IMG/VR virus record: IMGVR_UViG_3300044960_000921
Span: 1-64,000 of that record
From: a virus
Strand: one strand, 5' to 3'
DNA length: 64,000 nucleotides
In this document: positions 16,701-24,162 of the stretch, in pieces
Numbering within the stretch: position 1 is the first letter of the stretch
How the letters are laid out: every line of letters begins with the position of its first letter
Made by a program: the position numbers and the translations under genes
Notes under the pieces: generated by a model
What the model was told of the DNA's origin: nothing
The model's input: the letters and a program-made list of their open reading frames with translations, nothing else
The model's database searches: none

Positions 16701-19236
16701 CGGCGTCGTAGACGACCGGGGCCTTGAGGTTCAACGCCTGCTCGAGGAGGGAGACGCCGTTGGCCCGGGCCGTGCCGTAGTCGGTGGTCGCCGGGACGCT
16801 CGTCATCGCGTCGTGGTCGCCCTCGACCGACCAGAGCGCGTCCTTCCTCAAGTGCCCCACCTCGATGGACGAGGGCGGCACGCCGAAGAGCCCGGCGGCG
16901 AAGGCTCGGACGTCGCCCGCGGGGATCCACGGGGCCCCGAGGTTGGCGTCGATCTCGCCGGGGAGCACGTCCTCGGGTTGCACCGCCCGCAGGGCCAGGA
17001 CATTGCGGGCGTAGTCCTCCCCCGCCCCCTCGGCCGCTTTGAGCTTCGCTCGGACGTCGCCCGAGAGGTACTCGTCCGCCGTCCGCCAGGTCGTGGTCTC
17101 GGGGTCGCGGTAGACGAGCTCGCCCAGCTCCTCGACGACGCGGGCCTCCTCCCTGCCGTAGAGGGCGGCGATGTACGGGACGTCGACCACGCCCTTTCGG
17201 TCGAGCGAGACGAGCAGCCCCTCCTCGGCACTCCGGACCGTCGTGACGGGCGGCGTCCTGCCCACCACGTCCCGCGTCATGACGGCCGCCTTGACGGCCG
17301 TGCCGGTGGTCGGGTCGCAGTCCTCGAGCGCCATGACGAGCATGGCGTCGGGGTCCTCGACGAACTTCACGACGTTCGGCATGCGCTGGATGACGACCCC
17401 GTCCCTCGACTCGCTGAAGGTCGTCTTGTTGATGAGCCCGTGGCGGAGGACGAACAGGTCGTAGGCGCGGTTGAGGGCGGCCCGGGCGGCGTCGCGGTGG
17501 CCCGCGGGCCACCCCTCGTTCTGGGATCGAAGGACCCGCCGGGCCTCGTCGCGGAGGCGGATGAGGGCCGCGAGGCGCCTACCGGTCATGGTGCCGTCGG
17601 CCCGGAGCCGCCTGCCGCCGTAGAGGACCGCTTCGGGCCGGCCGTCGACGACCTGGTGGATGACCCGGTCCTCGCCGATGAAAAAGCTCCCCTCGGTGAC
17701 GTGCCGCTCCGGGGGCGGGGCCGCGAGGGCCGGGGCCTCCGGCCCGCCGCCCTTCGCGGCCGGACTGGTCTCGAATCGCGGCAGCCGGTCCACGGCGGCC
17801 CGGAGGGCCTCATCGAGTGGCCCGGCCGACGCGACGCCGTAGCCCCCTTCGCCCCCGTAGAGTCGGTCGGAGCGGCTCCACGTCCCGAGCACCATCTCGG
17901 GGTGTTCGTGGAAGTAGCGGTTGACGGGCACGTCCACGCCCTCGACGGGGAGCGGGGCGACCGTGAGCCAGTCGTCGCAGGCGTGGCGTGCCCCGTCCCC
18001 CGCCCCGCGACGTCGCAGGAAGACGATGTCGGCGACGACCCGCGTCCCCTGTCGGGCGAAGGCGTCCGACGGCAGGCGGATCGCCCCCAGGAAGTCGGCC
18101 TTCCCCGCGAGGTAGTCCCGAACCCGGGCGTTGCGCTTGTCGAGCGTGTGGTGCGTCGTGACGAGCGCCAGGATGCCGCCGGGCCTGAGGGCGTCGAGCG
18201 ACTTCGCGAGGAAGTAGTCGTGGAGCGAGAACCGCTCGCCGGCGTGCTCGCGCCTGAGGTCGGCGAAGGGCGGGTTGCCGACGACCGCGTCAACCGCCTC
18301 GAGCAGACGCGTGTCGCGGAAGTCCTCGATGCGGATGTCGTGCCGCGGGTGGAGGGCCCGGGCGATGCGGCCCGAGAGCGAGTCGAGCTCGACGCCGATG
18401 AAGCGCATCGCCTCGGGGGCGAGACGCAGAAAACCGCCCGGGCCGCAGCCGGGCTCCAGGACCGTGGCGTCCTCGGGCACTCCGAGCCGCTTCAAGGCCC
18501 GGTAGATGGCCGAAACGACCGTCGGCGAGGTGTAGAAGGCGTTGAAGACGGTGCGTCGGGCGCCCGCGTACTCCTCGGGCGTCAGCAGCCGCCGGAGTTC
18601 GTCGCCGAGGGCCCGCCACGAGGGGCTCTTGAAACGGCCGGTCGTCGGGTCCGGGAAGATGCGGAGGGCCAGGGCCCCGAACCCGCCGAACCGCCCGAGG
18701 ATCCTCCGCTCCGCCTCGGTGGGGGGGCGGCCGTCACGCTCGAGCCCCTTCAGCACGCGGATCGCCTCCACCGTCGCGCGGGCCGCGGCGACGGAGTTGG
18801 CCGGCGGCGGGACCGGCGCGCCCTCCGGTCCGTCGTGGACCCCGCCGTGCGTCGCGTGTCCCGACCCGCCGTCGGCCGGTCCCCCCGCCATCGGGGCCGG
18901 GCCGGGGATGGAGGGGCCGTCGAAGGAGAACACCCGTTGGGCCGGCGGCCGGGGGGTCGCGCCGGGACCGTCGCGGGCCGCGGAGTCATTCGTCGGTTCG
19001 GCGTCGGCCGGCCGACCAGGGAGCCGGAGGGCCTCGAGCTCCGAGCCCGGTGAGTCGCCCCCTGACCCTTCGGGTCCCGGAGTCGCACCCGCCGACTCCC
19101 CCCGGGCCAGGCCCGCCCCGTCCCGCGGATCGCGGTCCCCCGGGCGATCGCGCACCGCGGGCGGCGGTCGACCCGCCGCAGGTCGAGCGTCGCCTCGGTC
19201 TTCTTCGGGCCGCCCTCGGTCTGGTCCTCCTCGCAC
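13765..19236 (-). CDS. Giant DNA methylase + SNF2-like helicase (polyvalent mobile-element protein)
   Basis: 1823 residues. The first 150 are Pro/Gly-rich and disordered. A class I methyltransferase follows (motif I EPGCGPGGFLRLAPE, motif IV VVGNPPFADL, adenine-type N-P-P-F). Next is a superfamily 2 helicase: HQRDAVWRG, Walker A HVVGAGKT, DEAH box LFIDEAHYFKN, TGTPISNTMVEMY, and C-terminal motif RILRQGNENEV. The tail is coiled-coil and ends KYQKWLF. Such fusions are encoded by plasmids, ICEs and large phages and are thought to modify or protect incoming DNA. The GTG at 19236 follows GAAGGAG. A TTG two bases earlier opens a different frame and makes the exact start uncertain. Confidence 0.85.
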   Translation of the reverse strand: MRGGPDRGRPEEDRGDARPAAGRPPPAVRDRPGDRDPRDGAGLARGESAGATPGPEGSGGDSPGSELEALRLPGRPADAEPTNDSAARDGPGATPRPPAQRVFSFDGPSIPGPAPMAGGPADGGSGHATHGGVHDGPEGAPVPPPANSVAAARATVEAIRVLKGLERDGRPPTEAERRILGRFGGFGALALRIFPDPTTGRFKSPSWRALGDELRRLLTPEEYAGARRTVFNAFYTSPTVVSAIYRALKRLGVPEDATVLEPGCGPGGFLRLAPEAMRFIGVELDSLSGRIARALHPRHDIRIEDFRDTRLLEAVDAVVGNPPFADLRREHAGERFSLHDYFLAKSLDALRPGGILALVTTHHTLDKRNARVRDYLAGKADFLGAIRLPSDAFARQGTRVVADIVFLRRRGAGDGARHACDDWLTVAPLPVEGVDVPVNRYFHEHPEMVLGTWSRSDRLYGGEGGYGVASAGPLDEALRAAVDRLPRFETSPAAKGGGPEAPALAAPPPERHVTEGSFFIGEDRVIHQVVDGRPEAVLYGGRRLRADGTMTGRRLAALIRLRDEARRVLRSQNEGWPAGHRDAARAALNRAYDLFVLRHGLINKTTFSESRDGVVIQRMPNVVKFVEDPDAMLVMALEDCDPTTGTAVKAAVMTRDVVGRTPPVTTVRSAEEGLLVSLDRKGVVDVPYIAALYGREEARVVEELGELVYRDPETTTWRTADEYLSGDVRAKLKAAEGAGEDYARNVLALRAVQPEDVLPGEIDANLGAPWIPAGDVRAFAAGLFGVPPSSIEVGHLRKDALWSVEGDHDAMTSVPATTDYGTARANGVSLLEQALNLKAPVVYDAVNHGGREERVVNRDETLAAREKQRRIKDAFRSWVFADPGRCERLVRLYNDTYNNLRPRAFDGSHLEFPGMNTTISLHPHQRDAVWRGMCGGNTLLAHVVGAGKTFTMAAIGMKRRAAGLSRKPLYVVPNHMLEQFAREFQQLYPNAKLLVATKDDLVQRRRKRLTAKVASSEWDGVVITHSSFERIGMSREYRARFLREQIAEYDRLLVDGEEGSGRAHRNVIKQVEKQKARHEERLKDLLAEDRKDDGLVFDELGVDYLFIDEAHYFKNLETPTKMERVAGIQTGGSERAFDLLMKVRYLGELHEGHGVTFATGTPISNTMVEMYTMQRYLDPRGLRDRGIEHFDAWAATFGEVVDAMEIAPDGASLRPRSRFARFVNLPELQRMFRAFADVQTAAMLDLPRLRLAGGKPAVVSCPMSEEQRAVQGTLVERYERIRSERVDPREDNALAITTEGRKLALDARLLSAAAPASSESKVEALVGRVAEIWRRTEGTNGTQLVFCDLGVNPTPWGYSVYDELIAKLVAAGVPRRQVATIGDADGDARKQALFERVRQGTVRVLIGSTQKMGTGANVQRRLAALHHLDAPWKPAEVEQREGRILRQGNENEVVSIFRYVTEGSFDAYMWQALETKARFIGQVMTGESGVRRAEDVGGQELSYAEVKAIASGNPAVLTLAEADADLQRLMTLRKHHADEQFLARRSVRELPEAIERLRTRLSELSADSETARAHADDAAIIGGIPCPRDRLQAVLGARLDALPAEVAQTRRFVLGRMRGLSFGVVKHRCGAPEVFVEGRGVRERPLSRGSQGPRAVLNALERLFGSYGSRREEVRRELAHLEAKLRDFGARLGAAFPHEAHIAELSGLRDELRLALSAPRAEGIEPETRTAEELRRLILHLKESHAAEAAARPARARPVTARVRRDDGRPRVEDAWPETEEAAAGDDLTPRPDAARPAGPAPSGPSGHPPREVHGRKYQKWLF

Positions 19237-19530
19237 AAGTCTCCTTCAGCTCACCCCGTCGACGCGTCGCGGCGAGGCGACTCGCCGCCCGCGCCTCGTG
19301 GCCGGAGGACGGGGGTCGAGTCGGGGTCTCGCGCGTTGTCGCGATCACGTTCCCGGCTATTTCGATATCGAATATCGCTCGAAGGCGGAAGGGAATTCGG
19401 CCGCCCGACGCCGTCCGGGTGAAGGCACTCGCCGCCACCGCCTGGAAGGGGTTGCGGCCGTGAGACGACGGATTGAGTCGACTCGCCCCCCGCGTCGCCA
19501 GCGACCCCGAGGGTCCCCGTGAACTCCGCG
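19237..19530. promoter_or_regulatory. Upstream region of the giant methylase-helicase
   Basis: It holds the probable promoter of the giant gene, a GAAGGAG ribosome-binding site just before 19236, and a perfect 12-bp palindrome TTCGATATCGAA at 19361-19372 that could be an operator. No gene is seen. Confidence 0.35.
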
Positions 19531-19806
19531 TCACACGCCGCGTCGGGATGCAGACGGGCGACCGGGAGCGGTCCTTGGGATGCGACGCCTGCTCCGGGAA
19601 CGCAAGGGCGGCAAGTCGTGGCCCTGCCCTCGGGACGGGTGCCGGAGATCGTCATGCCCATCGGCAAGGACCGAGGGAACCAGGATGACCGTCCGGACGC
19701 CGGCACGCAGGTATCGGCGGACCGAGCGGGAGCTGTACGCCTCGTCGTCGGCCAGCCGTCTCGGCCGACCCGGCACGCCGCCGTGCGGCCGTACCGATTC
19801 CAGCAC
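19531..19806 (-). pseudogene. IS5-type transposase remnant
   Basis: The reading RPHGGVPGRPRRLADDEAYSS followed by RSVRRYLRAGVRTVILVP matches the central DDE region of IS5-family transposases (ADKAYSS then RRxLRxRGIRxxIP). It carries the central Asp (ADDEAYSS) but loses similarity afterwards and has no N- or C-terminal parts. Confidence 0.6.
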
Positions 19807-20181
19807 CGCGGCCAGGTGCCCCGCCTCGCCGGCCTGGCCCGCCGAGACGCCCGCCGCGGGCGTCTGGTCGCCCCCCGGCCGCGCTCAGCTTCTGAGCGGG
19901 TTTCGCGTGCCGCTACATACCCTCGGCGATCGCTTCCGGCACGCCGAGGGTCTTGTTTTCGTGCTAGCAGAATTGACACTCTGGCTTGGCCCGTTGAGCC
20001 ATTTGGCGGCGCACGGGACGGAGGAGGCACGAGGTGGTTCGACGACTAGCCTCTGAAAACCTTGCAGGGGAGAAACCTCGGCAAGCCCTCCGAGCTGCCT
20101 CGTCCCTGCCGTCGGACCGCCCCGCGACACCACGACGGTGGAGCGCGGGGCGGTCCGGGCGGGGGCGCGTCCTCGGTCGAC
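19807..20181. other. Gap containing a relic AbiE-type leader and hairpin
   Basis: 19911-19985 resembles the leader of the abiE gene at 28320-28395: both read cataccctc, then gatcgcttccggc, then ttgaca. Here an ATG at 19918 (minus strand) is followed at once by TAG. CCCTCGGCG (19920-19928) and CGCCGAGGG (19942-19950) form a 9-bp stem followed on the plus strand by a T-rich stretch, so it may also work as a terminator. No gene. Confidence 0.4.
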
Positions 20182-20421
20182 CTACGACTCGCTCCCTTCG
20201 GCGGCCGGGGGCTCGGTGAGCCAGTCCCAGTCCATGCCGAAGGGGTCCGGGCCGGCGTCGAGCCAGTCGACCTGGCGGGGGACGTAGTTCGGATCGGCGA
20301 GGCGTGAGTCGATCGCGGCGCGCCGATCCTCCGTCAGCCGAAGCCGCTCGAGGACCAGTTCGCTCTGCCTCCGCTGCGGGAGCTCGTGGGACGGGTCGTT
20401 CGCACGGTTCTGCTCGTCCAT
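20182..20421 (-). CDS. Small hypothetical protein (79 aa)
   Basis: The ATG at 20421 follows CCGGAGGTTG, a strong ribosome-binding site. An earlier open frame lacks one. The product is acidic, with a helical middle (QSELVLERLRLTEDRRAAID) and a Trp/Asp-rich C-terminus (DWLDAGPDPFGMDWDWLTEPP). No family is recognised. Confidence 0.55.
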   Translation of the reverse strand: MDEQNRANDPSHELPQRRQSELVLERLRLTEDRRAAIDSRLADPNYVPRQVDWLDAGPDPFGMDWDWLTEPPAAEGSES

Positions 20422-20715
20422 CGTCGCAACCTCCGGTAAGAGTCGTTCGCGGCTACACGCCGTCGAACCACAGGAGATATGGCGAGCTGGCGGCGCGGGG
20501 TGACCTATCCGCCCGGGGGCCACCCGGGCCACGGGTAGCTCCTTCTGGCCGGGGTCGTCACGGAGAATACGCTCGGGCAGATATCGCCCCCGCCGTCACG
20601 GACACGCATCGGCTTGTCGTCATCCACTTGCCGGCCTCGACGGCGGTGCCGAGCGCATGGGTCAACGGCAGAATCAAGCGGCTGCTGGGCTGACCGTGCG
20701 AACGAACCAGCCGCC
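20422..20715. other. Non-coding gap
   Basis: Only the ribosome-binding site of the 79-residue gene is recognisable. No other gene, repeat or RNA is evident. Confidence 0.4.
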
Positions 20716-21672
20716 CTAGACAGGGTCACGGACAGGGCCAACGCATCTCAATTTCGGGGAAATCCGTGAATCTTCAGGGTCGGCGGCCCAACTTCCGAGC
20801 GTTTGAGAACCGAGACACTTCGTCCGAACCCTGGAAAGAGGCCGGAATAGAGATGCGTTGGCCCTAGAGTCGCGGATCTCATTGAGGTCGGGAAGGAACT
20901 GCCTCGGCTGGCGTCGTGGGGCGTCGCCGGTGCTTCTCGCGCCGGCGCCACCGCCCTCCGGTACTGCTCTTTCTTCGGCTGCACTCGCCGCCGGCCGGGA
21001 CGGATTGCCGCCCCCTGCCACCAGGGACTTCACGAGGATTCCGATGCCGGCCACGATGACGGCGACCAGGAGTGCTCTGACGATGAGCTGTTCCTTCTCG
21101 ATCGCAAGGATTCTGTGATCGTATGCCGCCCTCAGTTCATCGATCCGCTTCTTCAGCTCAGCGGGAGAAGCGACCTCGCCCTGGATTTTCGAGACATCGT
21201 CCGCGGTGATGACATTCCTTGCCGCTGGCCTGGGCCTGTAGAGGTCCTTGGTCGGGTCGTCCAGGTCGCAGAACCAGATCATGAAGATCGGCTGGCCCTG
21301 ATCCAGCCTGATGGTCTGGCTCCCGGCGTTGTACACGGCGAACTTCAACTGGCCCTTGAATCCGAGGTCCACGTGGAAGCCCGAGACGTTCACGAGGCCG
21401 CGGAATTTAATCCCGGCCCGGATCGATATGAAGCCGATGGCGTCGGGGGGAACGGCCACCTCCTCAGCGGTGACCAGATGGTGCGGATCGGCTCGATTCA
21501 TCCCATACCCAAACTCTTGGCGCCGGATAAAGCCAGGAAGCCGATCCCCTTCAAACACCATGAGAACCAGCCAATCATTCCCGGATAGCTCCCCGAAGAT
21601 GTCGTCCAGAACATGTCCTGCTATGAGCAGAAAGGGGCGACCCCGCAGGCGGGGCCAGGGCGCCCGAGCCAA
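20716..21672 (-). CDS. dCTP-deaminase/dUTPase-fold membrane protein, probably catalytically altered
   Basis: The core (IGFISIRAGIKFRGLVNVSG through LDQGQPIFMIWF) matches the trimeric dCTP deaminase/dUTPase fold, including the G-F-x-V-D-x-G-F-K-G turn. The general-base Glu of dCTP deaminase, expected in the strand before YNAG, is Ala here (QLKFAVYNAG). A coiled coil (LKKRIDELRAAYDHRILAIEKEQ) and one transmembrane helix (VRALLVAVIVAGIGILVKSLV) follow. The N-terminus is uncertain: a better N-terminal match (ELVLKSFGSGALAPP) lies in another frame near 21700-21650, suggesting a frameshift. The tail after residue 240 is low-complexity and includes an inverted repeat. Phage-defence dCTP deaminases exist, but activity here is doubtful. 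Confidence 0.6.
   Translation of the reverse strand: MARAPWPRLRGRPFLLIAGHVLDDIFGELSGNDWLVLMVFEGDRLPGFIRRQEFGYGMNRADPHHLVTAEEVAVPPDAIGFISIRAGIKFRGLVNVSGFHVDLGFKGQLKFAVYNAGSQTIRLDQGQPIFMIWFCDLDDPTKDLYRPRPAARNVITADDVSKIQGEVASPAELKKRIDELRAAYDHRILAIEKEQLIVRALLVAVIVAGIGILVKSLVAGGGNPSRPAASAAEERAVPEGGGAGARSTGDAPRRQPRQFLPDLNEIRDSRANASLFRPLSRVRTKCLGSQTLGSWAADPEDSRISPKLRCVGPVRDPV
20735..20864. repeat. 14-bp perfect inverted repeat pair
   Basis: GGGCCAACGCATCT (20735-20748) is the exact reverse complement of AGATGCGTTGGCCC (20851-20864), with 102 bases between. It overlaps the low-complexity end of the dCTP-deaminase-like frame. It may be a hairpin terminator with an insert, a miniature element, or the true non-coding end of that gene. 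Confidence 0.5.
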
Positions 21673-21900
21673 AGCTCTTCAGAACGAGCTCCGCCTTCCT
21701 CTCGACCTGGCGGAGGATGGGCCCTGTGTGCCTGAAGGCGACGGGCGCGCACACCAGGCCCATGTCCTTGGCGTCCCGCCGACTGTCCTGTCGGGGCTCG
21801 GGCTGCTACTCACTCAAGGTGCCTGTCCCTTCAGGCGTCGGTGAGCGAGGAGGAGGAATCCTCACTCCGTTGATCCTCGCGATCCGCCCAGCCGGTTAGA
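21673..21900. other. Gap with possible displaced N-terminus
   Basis: On the minus strand a second frame (21763-21640) reads RQVERKAELVLKSFGSGALAPP, resembling the start of dCTP-deaminase-fold proteins. It would join the downstream gene if one frameshift were corrected near 21650. Otherwise no feature is seen. Confidence 0.35.
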
Positions 21901-22779
21901 TCATCGTACCCACCGCCCTAGGCCCGCGCGGATGTGCCTGGCCCAATCCAGGGCATCTCCCATGCCCGCCTGGCTGCAGTAGGGGCAGCCCGCGCGCGGT
22001 TGGTCCTTCGACTCGTTCACGATCCCGCGGATGCCGTCGTATCGGAGCAGACGCTTGGGCGCCCTGATCGCCCCGGTCACCAGCAGCATGAACTCCATGA
22101 CGGCGATCGAGGCCAGGATCCCGTTGAGCGAGACCACGGAGGGGCCGCCGTCGCCGAGAGCCTCCCGGCGGACCCCATACATTGCCGCCTCCTCCTCCCG
22201 GCGTTCAGGCGAGGTTAGGTCGCGCTGGACGGCTTCAGGGTCCAGCAGGTCGAGGCAATAGGGGCACCCACCCGCGTACTTGCGGATCATCAGCCGGCCC
22301 CCGAAGCCGACGTGCGACTCGTCCTTGTAGGTGTCGGTCGCCAGGTCGAAATACGGCCGGTCGTAGGCGCAGGCGAATTCCGTGAGCAGCAGCCGCGCGC
22401 CGTCGCGGTCGACGCAGCCGAAGATGACCTGGCTCCCGCCCAACGCGGCCTCCCCGGCCTCGGAGACGAATGAGTCCGGCACCGGCGAAACGTCGGCGTC
22501 GGGCTCGACCGAGAGGATCCCTCGGGCCGCCACGTCCACCTTCGCCTCGGGCTTCCCGAGGTCGAGCTCCGTGGCCCCGATCAGGCGATTGAGGTTCGAC
22601 TTCGAGACGCGATCGGCGTCGATGAGCGCGTAGCTCCGCACGCCGAGGTAGGCGAGCTGCTGGGCGACGTGGGACCCGGTCCCGCCCAGACCGACGATCG
22701 CGACCCGGGTCGCCGCGAGCCTCTCCTGGCCCTCGCGGCCGAAGAGCATGAGGTGCCGGTCGAACCGCTCAAGGTCCAC
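21901..22779 (-). CDS. E1-like adenylating enzyme (ThiF/MoeB fold) of a ubiquitin-like system
   Basis: 292 residues with the Rossmann nucleotide motif VAIVGLGGTGSHVAQQL (about 26-42), ALIDADRVSKSNLNR, an arginine-rich ATP-binding region and two zinc-ligand pairs, CPYC at 172-175 and 265-268. Family role: adenylate the C-terminal Gly of a ubiquitin-like partner. The crossover segment where MoeB/E1 enzymes carry the catalytic Cys reads YFDLATDTYKDESHVGF, with no Cys, so thioester formation is doubtful. The gene overlaps the JAB gene by 11 bases and is last of the conjugation cassette. Confidence 0.85.
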   Translation of the reverse strand: MDLERFDRHLMLFGREGQERLAATRVAIVGLGGTGSHVAQQLAYLGVRSYALIDADRVSKSNLNRLIGATELDLGKPEAKVDVAARGILSVEPDADVSPVPDSFVSEAGEAALGGSQVIFGCVDRDGARLLLTEFACAYDRPYFDLATDTYKDESHVGFGGRLMIRKYAGGCPYCLDLLDPEAVQRDLTSPERREEEAAMYGVRREALGDGGPSVVSLNGILASIAVMEFMLLVTGAIRAPKRLLRYDGIRGIVNESKDQPRAGCPYCSQAGMGDALDWARHIRAGLGRWVR

Positions 22780-23308
22780 GCTTCACCCCCTCCGCGCGCA
22801 TCGCGTCCAAAGTCCGGCCGGTCGGGACCATCTTCCTGAACCAGCCCAGGCGGATGACATCCAGGGGCACCGGCGACGGCGAGTCGTCGACCCACGCCAT
22901 GGAGTCGACGCTGATCGGGTTGACTAGGACGGCCAGGTAGGGCTTCCCCCGCAGACGCCACCGGCAGTGAGGCACGAACTCCTCGAAGCCGGACAGGTCG
23001 CTGCCGGAGAACGTCGCCTGCCGGCTCTCGGTCGGGTGCGAGTGGAATTCGACGATCGCGGTTCCCGAGTCCCAGGCCTGCTTGATGACTCTCGGCCGAA
23101 CGTGGTCGGCGAGCTCGATGTGGTAGCCGGTATGGACGTCGAAGTCCTGCGGCGGCACGAGGTAGACGACCTGGGGCTTGAACACGACCGACCCGTTGCC
23201 GGAGTCGACCTTCGAGAACACGAAGGCCGCCTGTTCCAACTCATTCTGAAGCAGGTGGGCCCAGAGGCGTCTCTTGAGCCCACCGCCGAGGTCGAGTGTC
23301 ACTTTCAC
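22769..23308 (-). CDS. JAB/MPN metallopeptidase (predicted deubiquitinase-like)
   Basis: 179 residues with a JAMM zinc site: upstream Glu in NELEQAAFVF (22-24), then H89-S-H91-P and a downstream S101-x-x-D104 (FSGSDLSGF). Family role: cleave the C-terminal tail or isopeptide link of a ubiquitin-like protein. It lies one base after the E2-like gene and overlaps the E1 gene. The HxH-to-Ser spacing is slightly longer than the commonest JAMM form but all ligands are visible. Confidence 0.85.
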   Translation of the reverse strand: MKVTLDLGGGLKRRLWAHLLQNELEQAAFVFSKVDSGNGSVVFKPQVVYLVPPQDFDVHTGYHIELADHVRPRVIKQAWDSGTAIVEFHSHPTESRQATFSGSDLSGFEEFVPHCRWRLRGKPYLAVLVNPISVDSMAWVDDSPSPVPLDVIRLGWFRKMVPTGRTLDAMRAEGVKRGP

Positions 23309-23309
23309 G

Positions 23310-23720
23310 TTAGGGCCCCTCCCCGAAGCGGTCGCGGAACGACAGCACGAAGTTCAGGAAGTTGCTTCCGGACTCCGGCTCCGGCCCGGGTTGCCACGAG
23401 TCGAGGTGCGACCAGGAGAACTTCGCCCAGGTCCCGGGCAGCGGGGTGGGCGAAGGCTCCTGGTAGTTGTTGACGGGGGCGCGGTTGTCGGCCGCGAGCC
23501 GGAGCGGGGGCGAGACCCAGAACGCGTAGGGGGCGTTTCCCGGGTACCCGGCGGGCACCTGGAAGCAGACCTCCACCACGCCCGGTGCCCAGCCCCCGTG
23601 CTGGACCGTATACCGCGGGATGCGGATCCAGCCGCCTTCGACCTCGTGGTACTCGGCGTCCGGGAACACCGAGCGGAGGAGCTCCATCTCTCTGGCGATG
23701 CGCTCGGTCATCGGCCTCAC
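23310..23720 (-). CDS. E2-like protein (prokaryotic E2 family E type)
   Basis: 136 residues matching the prokaryotic E2 family-E layout: VEGGWIRIPRYTV, a strand pair ending VPAGYPGNAPYAFWV, then W-x-K-F-S-W near residue 100 and a C-terminal helix FLNFVLSFRDRFGEG. The only Cys (VEVCFQVPAGYP) sits in a core strand rather than at a catalytic position, so it cannot act through a canonical E2 cysteine. The start overlaps the ubiquitin-like gene stop (ATGA). A later in-frame Met (MTERIAR) is an alternative start. Confidence 0.75.
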   Translation of the reverse strand: MRPMTERIAREMELLRSVFPDAEYHEVEGGWIRIPRYTVQHGGWAPGVVEVCFQVPAGYPGNAPYAFWVSPPLRLAADNRAPVNNYQEPSPTPLPGTWAKFSWSHLDSWQPGPEPESGSNFLNFVLSFRDRFGEGP

Positions 23721-23983
23721 CCCCGCTGGAAGCGGACCTTCTTGGCGAAGCCGTGACCGGGCTTGAGCTCGACCACCTCGTTCTCGGCCAGCGTCCGCTC
23801 GGTGTTGTCCTGGAGGTTGATCTCCAGCACCGGGGTGTCCGAGGGCAGCGAGCCGAGGGCGCGGATCTCCGGGACCGTGATGGTCTCGCGGTCCCAGGCG
23901 TACTCCTTGCCCTCGATGTTGACGTTGAACATGGGCCCGTGGGGCTTGTCCTCACGGGCGAGCTGAGCAGCGACGGCGGTCAT
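23717..23983 (-). CDS. Ubiquitin-like modifier (multiubiquitin-type domain) ending in Gly
   Basis: 88 residues from the ATG at 23983, which follows GAGAGGGG. One beta-grasp domain of the bacterial multiubiquitin family is seen: FNVNIEGKEYAWDRETITVPE, then LEINLQDNTERTLAENEVVEL. The protein ends FQRG, so its terminal residue is a Gly ready for adenylation without processing. A single domain is present rather than tandem copies. Expected to be activated by the E1 downstream and passed to the E2-like protein. Confidence 0.8.
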   Translation of the reverse strand: MTAVAAQLAREDKPHGPMFNVNIEGKEYAWDRETITVPEIRALGSLPSDTPVLEINLQDNTERTLAENEVVELKPGHGFAKKVRFQRG

Positions 23984-24022
23984 GGTAACCCCTCTCGGCA
24001 GCATCATTGGGTCGACGTGCGT

Positions 24023-24045
24023 GCCACTCCCGCGCTGGGAGTGGC
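24023..24045. promoter_or_regulatory. Hairpin in the leader of the ubiquitin-like cassette
   Basis: GCCACTCCC-gcgct-GGGAGTGGC is a perfect 9-bp stem in the 179-base gap between the ImmA/IrrE stop and the modifier start. It has no T-run in the direction of transcription. It may attenuate or stabilise the message between the regulatory and conjugation halves of the operon. Confidence 0.45.
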
Positions 24046-24162
24046 GACGCCTGTTGTCGGGCCGGCTGGCTCAGCCGAGTCCTCTACACATGACCTCGGG
24101 GCAGACCGCGCATCGTGCTATGGATTTCGGTTTTTCTCTCGGGGCCCTGTCCTTGGCCCGGC

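Noticed and set aside
14507-17512. 1001-residue minus-strand frame within the methylase-helicase
   Set aside because: A shifted-frame shadow, almost entirely Arg/Gly/Pro. The true frame contains all motifs.
16162-19053. 963-residue plus-strand frame opposite the methylase-helicase
   Set aside because: Shadow of the minus-strand gene, which carries the methylase and helicase motifs. No recognisable domain on the plus strand.
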